A stretch of 64,000 nt of DNA from Ditylenchus dipsaci. Its lineage: Eukaryota; Nematoda; Chromadorea; Rhabditida; Anguinidae. This document shows, piece by piece, positions 34,142 to 45,693 of the stretch. The stretch is from the NCBI GenBank assembly GCA_004194705.1, contig SADC01001380.1:124001-188000 (forward strand), given 5' to 3'. Every line of letters begins with the position of its first letter. The stretch's first letter is position 1. Below the pieces are notes generated by a model. The model did no database searches. It was given only the letters and a program-made list of their open reading frames with translations, and had not been told where the DNA came from. The position numbers and the translations under genes are program-made.

Positions 34142-34770
34142 GGCTATACTATAGAATCCCCCGCCCCCCAGCTAGCGAAAATTTACTTTTCCTGAAGGGG
34201 AAAGGACCCGTCCTATTTTGATTCTCGTGCTCTGAATAGGCACGGAAACACTTTGGTTTCCAAAAATCGAAAAAAAAAATTTTCGATTTGCCTTGGTCGC
34301 CCAAGGTAAAAAATTCAAGAAAATTCAAAAAAAAATATTTTTTGAGTTCCCGCCAAAACATTTTTTAAGGGATTTAGGGCTGCATTGGGAAGGGAAGTGA
34401 CAAAAGAGGGCCACTAATCACACAGAGCCCATTAACAAGAAGATGTTGAACATAGTTTTGAATACTGGGGCATCCCGCATAAATAAACTCTGGCATGCAT
34501 GCTTTTTCATGCATCCAGAGTCACTTTCGAGTGATTTGTGTCTAAGGTATGTGGGTGTGCGCATCTTAACTCCAAGCCGCAAGCCCTTTTTTGCCACGGC
34601 CCAGTTGAAAAACATGGCAGGCAAATCGAAAATTTTCTTTTCGATTTTTCGGAAACCAAAGTGTTTCCGTGCCTATTCAGAGTACGAGAATCAAAATGGG
34701 ACGGGTCCTTTCCCCTTCAGGAAAAGTAAATTTTTCGCTAGCTGGGGGCCGGGGATTCTATAGTGTTACC
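34142..34770. mobile_element. Foldback-like element, ends GGCTATACTATAGAATCC (copy H)
   Basis: Left end GGCTATACTATAGAATCCCC, right end GGATTCTATAGTGTTACC. Flanks TAGTTGGC (34134-34141) and TAATTGGC (34771-34778) are an 8-bp duplication with one mismatch. Contains a deleted copy of the structured hairpin repeat. Confidence 0.88.
34443..34620 (+). repeat. Structured hairpin repeat, copy 4 (central stem deleted)
   Basis: Left half intact to GTGCGCATCTTAACTCC; then a direct join into TTTTTTGCCACGGCCCAG. The right side of the central stem and the third stem are missing. Confidence 0.85.
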
Positions 34771-34961
34771 TAATTGGCAGAGTTAACAAGTTGCGCTATT
34801 CCGTATAACAAAACATGTCGTACTTTGAATAAAAACAGCACAATGAGGCGGGAAACAGCACAAGTTGCTCACTCTATTAATGATCGAGAGTACTGAGTTG
34901 GCAGGCGCCGAATTATCGAGAGTTAGCTGCTCGATCAAGCTCAAATTTATTAGCAATAGTT

Positions 34962-37900
34962 TCAGTTTGGCCTGCGTAAAGCAGGCTGCTTCTGAGGAGG
35001 AACTGAACTTTCGTTTCTGAAATCGCCACCCTCCTTTTCTCCATCATAGAGCTCGCCCTCATCTTCTACCATTTTATCTGACAGCACGTCTAAATCATAT
35101 TTTCGGATAGAAAGTGAGTAGAAATCGAACACCAGAAACATTTTACAAACCTGGCATCCTCTCATCTGAATTAGCTTCATCTAGTAAGACGTTCTCATCC
35201 ACTTCAATTGCATTCTCATCAGCATCTGGAACCCATGTAATAAATTTCCTCAAATCCAGATATCACTTGCTCTTACCATGCATTTGGACGCCCGGTGCAT
35301 GAGGCATAGAACGCAGAGATTCAAATATCTTCTCCCTGAAAATAGGATATATGATTTCGCCGTGAAACTAAAACTCAAACTTGATTTTGTCGAGGTATTC
35401 AACCGTGTTCTGATTGGTCATGTTTGAAGGAGTGATGTGTAGTTTAAAATCCGGACCATAGTACTCAAAGTAGTCATTGTACGGCAGTTCTAGACAAGGA
35501 GATTTGTAAAATTAAAGGACCATGATTTTAGAGCGCAGCGTCATGTACAAAATTTGAATTGGCGGGGGACACTTCTCTTTCACCTCGCACCTTACTCTTT
35601 GGAGTCATTTCAAACGACTTCAAAGAGTATAGGGAGAGACGAAAGAGAAGTGTCCCCGCCAATTCAAATTTTGCACATGTCCCCGCGTGCAAAAACCATG
35701 GTCCTTCAAGAACGAATGAAGGCCGAACCATTAGCGATCTCAGTGTCTAGGGCCACGCTTGTTTCGTAACACCAGCATCTCGCAACGTTTCTAAAAATAT
35801 TAGTTCTTTTCCTGATAGATCATTTTACAAAAATACCGTATTGTGTAGCCACCACCCCCAGTAACAGCATAGGCAAATTGAACTTCTTAAGTACTCTACG
35901 CACTTTCCGTGTCCTCAAATATCATTTTTGTGAATATGACTCCGTGAACAAAGTATTAGGATAAAACAGCTACCTTTAAGAGTCAGATTAAAGCAGCCCA
36001 GACGATCGCCGGTTAGTGAGTCAGCTCCACACTGCAAAACAATCGCGTTCGGCTGGTAGCTGAACACATAAGCTACTGCATAATACATAATTAAAACTAT
36101 CACACCTGCCAACCAATTTCTCCATGACTGGGACAAATATACGCTCGTATGTTTCATCGTCGATGCCATCTCGGAGAGGGAAATTTACAGCATAGTATCG
36201 ACCTTTGCCAGCACCAACGTCCTTTAACTACGCTGTTAAGATGCATTGCATATTTTAAGTTTTTAAATTAACCTTGAGATCACCAGTCCCCGGAAAGTAC
36301 TCCCCATACTTGTGAAATGAGCAAGTCATCACCCTATCAGTTGTGTAAAAGGCCTCCTCAACACCATCACCTACGGTGAATGTGGTTAAAGAAAGATAAG
36401 TGAAGGAGGTAAGTTTATACACAATACCATGATGAATATCGATATCCACATAGAGGACCCTTTGATGATACTTCAGCAGTTCGAGAATGGCAAGAACGAC
36501 TTAAAAGCCCACTTATAAATAAACCATAAAACCAAACACGCACTATCATTGGTGTAGCAAAAACCTGACGCCTCAGACTTTTTAGCGTGATGAAGACCTC
36601 CCATCCAATTTATTGCAATATCCGCCTGCTTCCTATTGATTTTTGTTGCCGCCGCTTGAAAAAAAGGAATTCAGAAATAAGCAAAAGGACAAGGTTTTCA
36701 ACTTACCTATGGAGCCTCCCGAAGAAATTTGACAGAATTCGAAGAGTCCATCAAAGACGGGCTAAAAAGATAAGCTTAGTAAAACTGTAAAAAAATCAGA
36801 ACAAAAAAAATTAACTAAATTTGTTGCTATTTACAAAAGCAAGTCGATAGGGTGGCTGAGACGAGTATCCGATCTTGGGTAATTATAGTTGGAAACCGTA
36901 ATGAAAAAAGTTTAAAGAAAAAAATCCGATATAAAAGTTGCTTGCAAAATTTAGTCTTCTATCATTGCTCATCAATCTGAAAATGCAACCTGAGAATATC
37001 CAGAGTAATATGTAAATGCAGCAAAGTATAGTCGAAATTGATGAAAGAAAGGAATTACAAAAATGTTTAGTAAATAAGCTGCTGGGTTGATTTTGAGGCA
37101 GTGATGTGCATAGCCATTGTAAAGGCAAGGTCTTAACTAGGGATGGAGGATGGCCTATTCCGGGACGGGACAAAAATTGTGAAAAAAAATTCCGAGACGG
37201 GATAACCAAGGGTAAAACTTTTTTTGACCCAGATTCACTTTTTTGACCCAGATTCACTTATTTCTGTCCCAGATTTTTGTTTTGGCTAATTAGATTGAAA
37301 ATTTTCAACTTTTTTTGAAAGTTTTAACACCATCTTGTAGCCCTGCGACTCTAGTTTCTAACAAGGTATCATTTACTGCATCATCTCTGAAAATTTGACA
37401 CAAAAAGGTAAAAGTATAAACCAAATAGTTGTTCTGATTTGGTTCATACTTTTACCTTTTTGTGTGAAATTTTTCAGAGATGATTCAATAAATGATACCT
37501 TGTTAGAAACTAGAGTCGCAGGGCTACAAGATGGTGTTAACTACAAGATGGTGTTACTAATTTCGAATTCCGGGACATATTTTCAAAAGTCGGGATGGAC
37601 AATAAATCTGGGAAGTGGAAGATTACCACGGAACGGTACACCGGGACACACTCAAATATTTTCTTGGGACGGGATCCAACATACCTTGAAAACTCTTCAT
37701 GACGGGACGAGACGGGCCGTTCCGTCCCGACCGTCCTCCATCCCGAGTCCAAACGCCAGGGCTTGCCAAGCCAAAAAAGGTATTCTTAACATCATATTCA
37801 AAATGAAATATCCGCTCAAGAGAAGCCTAACAAAAAGACCATGCCAATCGTGTCCCAATTTTCGAATATTGACTATTCAGAAAAATATCGAATATACAAC

Positions 37901-38382
37901 AAAAAAATTATTTCGAATATTGGATTCTACAATCCTAAAAAGTATGCGCTTACACAATCCTCGCCAACATTAAAACGCTGCATCTCTTTGCTGTACTCAT
38001 TGATATTGTCTGGTTTGATACACTAAAAGAAAGCGGCTATTAAATATTGATACATTGAAACTTTAGTGCACTTTGAGAAACGTCATGTAATCGTCGCTGT
38101 GATACTTTCTCATGTCTTCTAAGGTGGCTACGTGAGGTCTCTGAAAAAGCAACCCTGATAAGTGAATTTAAAGTCAGCTAATACACTTACGAACACTTCC
38201 ATTTTGCGATAAAGCCCATAGTTCAACAGGAGGTTGTGCGTCATGCTAAAATTTTAGTAGTTTTTTAGTTGTGGGGAATTGTATTGGTACCGAATTCTAT
38301 GCGGTTTCATATCATGGTCTTGCCCATAGTTATAATTACCTATATCTCCATGATAATAGTAAGAGATCTTTTTCTTCGACAT
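34962..38382 (-). CDS. hda-1: Class I histone deacetylase, HDAC1/2-like
   Basis: Zinc-dependent lysine deacetylase of nuclear co-repressor complexes. Exons (minus): 38382-38291, 38245-38191, 38140-38072, 38022-37954, 36761-36707, 36654-36544, 36499-36428, 36370-36273, 36221-36106, 36075-35974, 35913-35837, 35790-35729, 35489-35381, 35335-35277, 35225-35151, 35089-34962; about 450 residues. Blocks in order: [59 protein letters not shown] (catalytic His pair), [16 protein letters not shown] (zinc Asp and His), [31 protein letters not shown] (zinc Asp), GYTIRNVARCW (catalytic Tyr), [14 protein letters not shown] and PSNMTNQNT, then an acidic tail ending GGDFRNESS. Exon 11 lacks two single bases (around KKFNLP and in GGGGYT), and the exon 9/10 phase is off; otherwise intact. 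Closest by eye to nematode HDA-1; the symbol is by similarity only. Confidence 0.93.
35516..35705. mobile_element. piggyBac-like MITE in HDAC intron 12
   Basis: TTAA at 35512-35515, end AGGACCATGATTTTAGAGC; right end GCAAAAACCATGGTCCT followed by TCAA (one change from TTAA). The inner GACGAAAGAGAAGTG arms match 11018 and 13182. Not present in the coding exons. Confidence 0.85.
37140..37745. mobile_element. hAT-like element, word GGGACGGGA, in HDAC intron 4
   Basis: Left TAGGGATGGAGGATGGCC, right GGACCGTCC-type end TCCTCCATCCC. GACGGGA words in both arms. It encloses a GGGTAAAAC Foldback-like left arm (37210) and a palindrome around 37328-37560 (AAGGTATCATTTACTGCATC mirrored). Confidence 0.65.
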
Positions 38383-38765
38383 TCCACAGCGCGTCAACAA
38401 TCTTCAATTGCGCCTAAATTATGAGATGAAAATTACCAGAATCTCGGGATACGATTCGGCGAAGGAAATTATGAAGGGCGCAAAAAACGGTGGTGGAATT
38501 ATTGGTGGCGGAATGCTATATAGAGCCTTAAAGAGACGGAAAGACGCCACCCAACGGGATTCCGGGACGGGATTTTTGACCTAGATTGAGACCGGGACCG
38601 GGATTCTTATCTTACTCTTATCTTTCGTGGACCCAACCAACGTAAAATGACCGGGATTTAAGTCAGTTTAATTTAAACTACAAAGTTCCAAATTTCTGAT
38701 ATTTTCTTCACTTATTTTCAGCAAAAAACGAACGATTTTAATGCTCAAGTCTTTTCTGTTGCCAA
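38383..38765 (+). other. HDAC upstream region
   Basis: 5' flank of the deacetylase. A short plus-strand frame near 38470 (MKGAKNGGGIIGGGMLYRAL) runs into GGGACCGGGATT words of a repeat. I do not call it a gene. Confidence 0.35.
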
Positions 38766-38774
38766 CTTAATATA

Positions 38775-39440
38775 GGGCAAAACTTTTTTTGTCACAGATT
38801 CACTTCTTTTTGTCACAGATTCACTTTTTTTTTGTCACAGATTTGATTTGTCACAGATTCACTTTTTTTTGTCACAGATTCACTTTTTTCTGTCACAGAT
38901 TTCCTCTTTTCTGTCACAGATTTAGCTCAAACCACAGGGGGACCAAGCACTTACAAAATTGGTCAAAAAATTTTCTCTCATAACAGCCTGAAAGTTTTTC
39001 TATAACGTTTTTATCATGTTTTAAGCATTTTCGCCAAAAATTATTTTTTCCGCAAAAATTTTTGCCTTGGGGGACCAAGGTAGTCCAAAGTTTTCAGGAG
39101 CCTGAAATGGGACCTTGGTCCCCCAAGGCAAAAATTTTTGCGGAAAAAATAATTTTTGGCGAAAATGCTTAAAACATGATAGAAACGTTATAGAAAAACT
39201 TTCAGGCTGTTATGAGAGAAAATTTTTTGACCAATTTTGTAAGTGCTTGGTCCCCCCTGTGGTTTGAGCTAAATCTGTGACAGAAAAGAGGAAATCTGTG
39301 ACAGAAAAAAGTGAATCTGTGACAAAAAAAAGTGAATCTGTGACAGAAAAAAGTGAATCTGTGACAAATCAAATCTGTGACAAAAAAAAGTGAATCTGTG
39401 ACAAAAAGAAGTGAATCTGTGACAAAAAAAAGTATTGCCC
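38775..39440. mobile_element. Foldback/MULE-like element A, word GTCACAGATTCAC
   Basis: Near-perfect 666-bp palindrome. Ends GGGCAAAACTTTTTTTGTCA and AGTATTGCCC; exact 9-bp duplication CTTAATATA at 38766-38774 and 39441-39449. Each arm tiles TTTTTGTCACAGATTCAC about six times, then an AAGGCAAAAATTTTTGCGG palindrome in the centre. Confidence 0.95.
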
Positions 39441-39449
39441 CTTAATATA

Positions 39450-40039
39450 TCTATACAGAAATTCTAGTATTTATCAGTAACCGCTGCCGAACATCAGGTG
39501 CCTCGAATAAAATATCGCTAAAAAGCATCACGGGGCTTGATTATAGAATCCCCTACGCGGAGGGCTCGGATGGAGGAGATAACCTTATATTCGTATTTCT
39601 CAACCCGACTTCATATAATTTTTAATTTTTGAGATAAAACATTTTTCGAACCACGGGGAGTATTTTCTAGGAGGGTATCATGGTTTTTTTGAAACGTTTA
39701 AACTTGACGATTAGGCAGAAGTTTTAACTTTTGCAAAAAAATCAAAATCCTCGTTATTTTGTAGAATGCATGGACAAGTTACGTTCGCCAAAGAATCCCT
39801 GAAACGGCCAAAAAAGTATCTGAGCTGGTGGTGTTCAAACTTAATAGGAGATGATGTGAATATAATAGAGGTGTAATCGTTACTTTTCTTGTTAAATGTG
39901 AGTCCCGGTTTATGATAAAGAAAAAATCAGAACCGGGACCGGGATTTTCGAAATGGACCCGGCGGGATTCCGGTACGGGATTTTAGGTCAAATTTTTCAA
40001 TCGTCTATATATATTTTATATATATCTATATATATCAAG
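39450..40039. other. Repeat remnants
   Basis: Contains a half end TATAGAATCCCC at 39544 (as in 34142/41583) and GGGACCGGGATT words at 39900-39985 matching 38560-38610, so the 38775 element sits inside an older word block. AT-rich TATATA run at 40005-40040. Confidence 0.4.
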
Positions 40040-40352
40040 TGGTCGTCCACTTGGATAAAACATTTTTTGCTCACGTTTTCGGCTTCCAAAATAATTTTTC
40101 TGCACTAATTATAGCACACGGAAGATGGTTTGACAGTGGTAAAATCACGTTTTATGAAGAAATTTTTGAGTTATCGTAAATTCTTGATTTTGATAAATTA
40201 AGAGTTCACAATAACTCAAAAATTTCTCGATAAAACGTGGTTTTACCACTGTCAAACCATCTTCAGCATGCTCGAATCAGTGCAGAAAAATTGTTTTGGT
40301 ACCGGAAACGTGAAAAAAAATTTTTGATCCAAGTGGACGACCACCTGGATAG
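40040..40352. repeat. Palindrome, ends CAAGTGGTCGTCCACTTGG
   Basis: CAAGTGGTCGTCCACTTGG and CCAAGTGGACGACCACCTGG bracket near-perfect arms (GATGGTTTGACAGTGGTAAA mirrored). A diverged relative lies at about 41120-41365 (GATTTGACGGTAGTAAAAC mirrored). Confidence 0.75.
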
Positions 40353-40769
40353 ACATCGCCTAGGATAATGGTTTGAATGAAGCTGAGTGCATACCTTTAT
40401 TTTTATCATAATTTTGAGTGTTTACGTGGTGTAGAAGTTCATATACTCATTACCAAGGCTACTGGTTCGACCCTATCTGGGTGCAATCAGTCTCGAGTAG
40501 AGGACCCCGATTCAAATTTAACCGTTTTCAGAACACAATTTTGAATTGAATCGTTTGGGTTTTCAGCTCTTATAGATAATGAAAATTTTGTGGACGGAAT
40601 GACCTGTAGACGAATTGATTTAGATGTTTGTGAATAAGGTACCATGAATAAGGTACCATAATTTTTTTTATTATTTTAACTAAATCTAAAATTTTGGATT
40701 ATGGATGTGGATACTCCCTTGGATAGGTACCACGGGGTAAACTTTACTTATTTATTTACTTGTTTTAAG

Positions 40770-40950
40770 GAAACTTATTTTGAGGGGAAACGACCTTTGA
40801 AAGGAAACGAACTTTGAGGAGAAACGAACTTTGAGGGGAAACGACCTTTGAGGGGAACGAACTTTGAGGGGAAACGAACTTTGAGGGGAAACGAACTTTG
40901 AGGGGAAGAGAGCTTGAGGGGAAACACACTTTGAGGGGAAACGAAGCGGA
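40770..40950. repeat. Tandem repeat, unit AACGAACTTTGAGGGGA
   Basis: About ten imperfect 17-18 bp units. No mirrored arm nearby, so it may be one arm of a word-tiled element whose partner was lost. A similar unit, TTTCGGGGAAANGAT, tiles 42730-42830. Confidence 0.8.
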
Positions 40951-41582
40951 CCCAATCTTAGGTGCATTTTTCACTGGCATATAACTCCTCATTAATGCAC
41001 TTTGACTTGTATTGTTTTACTTTTTCTAAGGCCTTAGGCTTAGGCAAGGGTAGGCCAGCGTATGTTAGGGGTTAATACTCATTTGGGCTCGCTCATTTTC
41101 CCATCGAATTTTCGGTCGTCTACTCGGCTAATTTTTTTTACGTTTTCGAGTTCCAAAGTTTGTTTTCTGCACTAATTCGAGCATTCTAAAAATGATTTGA
41201 CGGTAGTAAAACTAATTTTTGATGATTTTTCACAGTTCTCGTAAATCTCGCGAAACGTAAATTTACTATTGTCAAACCATCTTAAGAATGCTCGAATTAA
41301 TGCAGAAAATAATTTTTGGAACTTGAAAACGTAAAAAAGTTGATTAAGTGGGCGATCTCTTTCTACCATCACCCAAGTACCACTACCTAGGCACATCCGA
41401 CTGAGTACCGATACCTGTTCGGTACCTTGGTACTACCACCTCAGTGCCTCCTTCTCAGTATCACTTTCAGCTAAAGCTAATCTAAATAATTTTCATCTAA
41501 ATCGAAAATTTCAGATTCTGAAGATGGATACCTATTCAGAAAAAGTACCAGGTGGTTTGCTAACCATCCTGACAGTTCCTAG

Positions 41583-42491
41583 GGTAACACTATAGAATCC
41601 CCGGCCCCCAGCTAGCGAAAAATTTACTTTTCCTGAAGGGGAAAGGACCCGTCCCATTTTGCTTCTCGTGCTCTGAATAGGCACGGAAACACTTTGGTTT
41701 CCGAAAAATCGAAAAAAAATTTTTCGATTTGCCTTGGTCCCCAAGGTGAAAAATTTAAGAAAATTCAAAAAAAAATTTTTTTTGAATTCCCGCCAAAACA
41801 TTTTTAAAGGGAATTAGGGCTGTATTGGGAGGGGAAGGGAATAAAAGGGGCCACTTTCATGTCAAAATTATAAAAAAGTGAATTCTGGAATATTTCGGAT
41901 GTCCTGCCATGTTTTTCAACTGGGCCGTTGCAAAAAGAGACTCTATATGCACTTTATGGTCAAGAGTACTTCTCGGAATCATGTCTAAGGTAAGTGTGTG
42001 CGCGCATCTCTAACTCTCAAGCTCCCTGCGCCCCTTCGGAGGCGCAGGGGCTTGGGGGCTTGGAGTTGAGATGCGCACACCCACATACCTTAGACACAAA
42101 TCACTCGAAAGTGACTCTGGATGCATGAAAAAGCATGCATACCAGAGTTTATTTATGCGGTATGCCCCAGTATTCAAAACTATGTTCAACATCTTCTTGT
42201 TAATGGGCTCTGTGTGATTAGTGGCCCTCTTTTGTCCCTTCCCCTCCCAATACAGCCCTAATTCCCTTAAAAAATGTTTTGGCGGGAATTCAAAAAAAAT
42301 TTTTTTTGAATTTTCTTAAATTTTCACCTTGGGGGACCAAGGCAAATCGAAATTTTTTTTTTTCGATTTTTTGGAAACCAAAGTGTTTCCGTGCCTATTC
42401 AGAGCACGAGAATCAAAATAGGACGGGTCCTTTCCCTTCAGGAAAAGTAAATTTTTCGCTAGCTGGGGGCGGGGGATTCTATAGTATAGCC
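41583..42491. mobile_element. Foldback-like element, ends GGTAACACTATAGAATCC (copy I)
   Basis: Same element as 34142 in opposite orientation: left GGTAACACTATAGAATCC, right GGATTCTATAGTATAGCC. Exact 8-bp duplication GTTCCTAG at 41575-41582 and 42492-42499. It carries an inverted full copy of the structured hairpin repeat. Confidence 0.92.
41905..42193 (-). repeat. Structured hairpin repeat, copy 5 (inverted)
   Basis: Read on the minus strand: TTGAACATAGTTTTGAATAC start, ATGCATGCTTTTTCATGCAT inner stem, central stem GCCCCTGCGCC/GGCGCAGGG, end TTTTTCAACTGGGCC mirrored. Confidence 0.88.
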
Positions 42492-42847
42492 GTTCCTAGT
42501 CCTCTAAAAGTATTTTGTGAAGAGAAAATTAAATTTTGCTTCCACTTGGATTTGAACCTGTAACGCTACAAAATCGGTGGATCAATTCACAGGGGATTTT
42601 CAGTCATTGTCTTTTCAGCTTGAGACAACGCACAGAGATGGCCGGGATATGTTAATCGATCGAGATTTATTCGTTTAACAAAATTCTGTTCATAACACAA
42701 CTTTATTCAAATTATAAATATTTTCAGGGAAACAAAAATTTCGGAGAAATCATTTTTCGGGGAATGAACTTTTCAGGGAAATGATACTTTTCGGGGAAAG
42801 TACTTTTCGGGGAAACGATACATACCCTTTTGAATGGCTCAAATGTT

Positions 42848-43600
42848 TTACCCCGCCGAATTACTGATTTACCCCACCAAATTTGAATTTTCAGCAAAAT
42901 ACTTATTTACCCCACCAAATTTGAATTTACCCCACCAAATTCAAATTTTTAGTCAAATATCGCAGTAAATTTGCGGGAATTCAAATTTATACTTAAAAAT
43001 AACTTGGATCGCCCAGAATCCCACCCAGAATGGCCAGAAGTCCCTGAAAGTTGGTCTTTTGGGGTTTGGTCAAAAATTCGATTGAGCCGATCAGCATTCC
43101 AGAATTTTGGGCTAAATCGCCCAAAATTTTACCCTGAACCATTCTAAACCTTCTTAAACCACCCTAAGCACTGATTTAGAGGATTTACATACTGGTTTGG
43201 ATGGTTCAGGGTGGTTTAAGATGGTTGAGAATGGTTCAGGTTGGAACTTTGTGCGATTTGGCCAATCGGACTGAAATTCTGATCCGCTCAATCGAATTTT
43301 AGCAAAAAGTTTACTCCTCCTTTAGTAAACCCCCAAAAAACCAACTTTCAGGGACTTCTGGCCATTCCGGGGTGGGATTCTGGGCGGTCCAAGTTATTTT
43401 TAACTATAAAATTTGAATTCCCGCAAAATTTACTGCAATATTTGACTAAAAAATTGAATTTGGTGGGGTAAATTCAAATTTAATGGGGTAAATGAATAAT
43501 TTGGCAGGGGAAATAAGTATTTTGCTCAAAATTCAAATTTGGTGGGGTGAAAAAATAATTTGGTGGGGTAAATCAGTAATTTGGCGGGTGAAATTAGTTA
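42848..43600. mobile_element. Foldback-like element E, word AATTTGGTGGGGTAAAT
   Basis: Left arm tiles TTACCCCACCAAATTTGAAT, right arm its mirror. The core (TTGGATCGCCCAGAATCCC; AATTCGATTGAGC; ATCGCCCA) is shared with D, F and G. No clean target duplication. Confidence 0.82.
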
Positions 43601-43679
43601 CAGTCATTTTAAATTGAATTTTTTCTTAATTTTTACGTTTATTTTTCAACAATTTTTTACTATTATGTAGCCCAAGATT

Positions 43680-44366
43680 GGGTAAAACTTTTTTGTCACA
43701 GATTCACTTTTTTCTGTCACAGATTTTAGTTTTCCCTGTTTCTTTCAATTTTTTGATCTTTTTTATAAGTTATTACACTATCAGGCAGCCTTGCGATTCT
43801 AGTTTATTACGAAGTATCATTTTTGCATTTTCCTTGAAAAAGATATTACAAATACCGTATTTCCTCTAATAACTCACCCTGCTCTAATAACTCACCCCCC
43901 TCAACTTTGAGGGCCTATATCTCAGCTCGGAACAAATATTTTGCAAAGCTGTTTATTGCGTTTTCTTAATTCCCACGAGCTCTACCGATTCCACTTTTTA
44001 GATTTTGGTTGAGCACCCGAAAATTTCGAGATCAAATTCAAAATTTTTCGATTTTCAGCGATCCAAAAAATAACTCACCCGGGTGAGCTATTAGAGGAAA
44101 TACGGTAGGTGAAAGTATAAAGGAAGTCAGAAAAATAATTTGGTTCATAATTTTACTTTTTTGTGCTAAATTTTGCAGAGATGATGCAGCAAATAATACC
44201 TCGCCAGAAACTAGAATCGCAGGGCTATCTAATGATGTTAAAACTTTGAAAAAAGGTTAGAAAATTCAATATAAAGAGCCGATAGTAAAGGAAAGCTCAA
44301 ATCTGTGACAGAAATGAGGAAATCTGTGACATAAAAAGTGAATCTGTGATAAAGAAAAGTGTTGCA
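43680..44366. mobile_element. Foldback/MULE-like element B, with nested MITE
   Basis: Ends GGGTAAAACTTTTTTGTCAC and GAATCTGTGATAAAG..GTTGCA; flanks share CCAAGATT (43672-43679 and 44367-44374), though the right end is one or two bases ragged. The core ATTCTAGTTTATTACGAAG is shared with the palindrome at 37328. MITE 43855-44105 is nested. Confidence 0.75.
43855..44105. mobile_element. CCGTATT-end MITE (TA), word AACTCACCC
   Basis: TA-flanked ends CCGTATTTCCTCTAATAACT and CTATTAGAGGAAATACGG. AACTCACCC twice at the left, mirrored GGGTGAG at the right. The core GGTTGAGCACCCGAAAA is shared with 6559, 28746 and 51938. Confidence 0.92.
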
Positions 44367-44374
44367 CCAAGATT

Positions 44375-45196
44375 TCAGCTTTTTATCGAGCTATCAAACT
44401 CTACTGAATCATTTAGATAATGTAGAAATTTGGGGGTTTGAAAAAATGTGAGAAAAACAAAAGTTACTTCGTTCTAACCCCTAAATCTGTACATTTCCGT
44501 AATGATTCAATAAAGTTTAATATCTCGTTAGAAAGCTGAGATCCTGGGCTACACGATAGTCGAAAATTTTTTTATTTAATTTGCGAGTTCGGGTAAACAA
44601 AGCTGGTTATTATTACTAATGGTAAAGTTTACATTATAATTGAGCAAATGGTTGGCCGTCCTTGGCCATTTCCAGTCAAACCTATATATAAGGATACCTT
44701 ACACAAGGATACTATCTGTATAAGGACAGCTGTTTTAAGAGTAGTTTCACATGCAAATCGACCATGCTGAACACGAATTCAATGTCAGAATTTCAAAGTT
44801 TCCTAGCGGTTACAAAGTTTTACGTCAAACCTTTTTCAAAAAAAATCATATTTACAGGTTTTGACTCGATTTTCGTGTCAATTTAACAACAGAATGAATT
44901 TAGCAACCGTCTAACAACAGAAGTTATGACTGATTTGATGAATAGACCTAAAGGGGATTTTACCAAATATTTGAGACCCGTGAAAATACGACCACGATCC
45001 CTGTTTCAGAAAAAAATCAATTAACAGACGTGCTCAGCATGCAATTCTGCACCTAAAATAAACTTGTAACAGGCAGCGCTTCTCGTGTTAATTATCAGAT
45101 TATTAATAGATTAGATTAATTTAAATTTAATTTGTCGGCTCTGTATCTGTTCGCATCCTTCCCATTTCCCCAAAGAGCTTGCATTGTAAACTTGCC
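44375..45196. other. Intergenic DNA without recognisable feature
   Basis: AT-rich. The segment 44380-44570 partly mirrors itself (TCGAGCTATCAAACTCTA against TAATATCTCGTTAGAAAGC). No coding frame above background. Confidence 0.3.
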
Positions 45197-45198
45197 TA

Positions 45199-45498
45199 AT
45201 GGCTCCTTCACGACGTAAGTGTAAATGGAAATGATTTTTGCATCGTGAAGACACCTTACATTCACACTTACATTTACATTAATACTTACATTTATACTTA
45301 CGATTTATACTTACACTTATACTCACCCCTTCACGATACGAATGTAAATGTAAATAAAAATTTAATCATTTACAATTGTATCGTGAAGGCGTGAGTGTTA
45401 ATGTTTTTGGCATCGTGAAGGCACCTTACATTTACACTTACATTTATATTAACATTAACACTTACACTTACATTTACACTACGTCGTAAAGGAGCCAT
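45199..45498. mobile_element. Palindromic MITE (TA), word ACTTACATTTAC
   Basis: Ends ATGGCTCCTTCACGACGTAA and its mirror, flanked by TA. Interior tiles ACACTTACATTTAC and its reverse. Confidence 0.82.
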
Positions 45499-45693
45499 TA
45501 GAGAAAGTGTGTAATCATGGAAAAGAATTGGTAATTTTTCTTTTTCAAGAACACCGATATAATATCTGCATGAAAAAATCGGCATCTCGATTTTGATGTT
45601 CTTAACAAGAAAATTTTCAACTTTTTCCCATTCTAAATACCAATGTGTAGCGACGATGTTGCGCTTTCATTTGTACTGTCGTAAAGAAAAAAG

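Noticed and set aside
38470..38596. Plus frame with GGGIIGGGMLYRALKRR
   Set aside because: Runs into GGGACCGGGATT repeat words and has no second exon; probably chance.
38775..39440. CRISPR-like array (regular GTCACAGATTCAC units)
   Set aside because: Units are mirrored in a palindrome with a 9-bp target duplication, spacers are T runs, and the DNA is eukaryotic.
42540..42640. tRNA gene on the minus strand (GGTTCAAATCC-like box)
   Set aside because: Only a B-box-like stretch is present; no anticodon or acceptor stem can be formed. Similar lone boxes at 14845, 31928 and 40460 were left out too.
45370..45585. Frame with VSVNVNVNINVSVN
   Set aside because: It is the ACTTACATTTAC word of the 45199 MITE read as protein.
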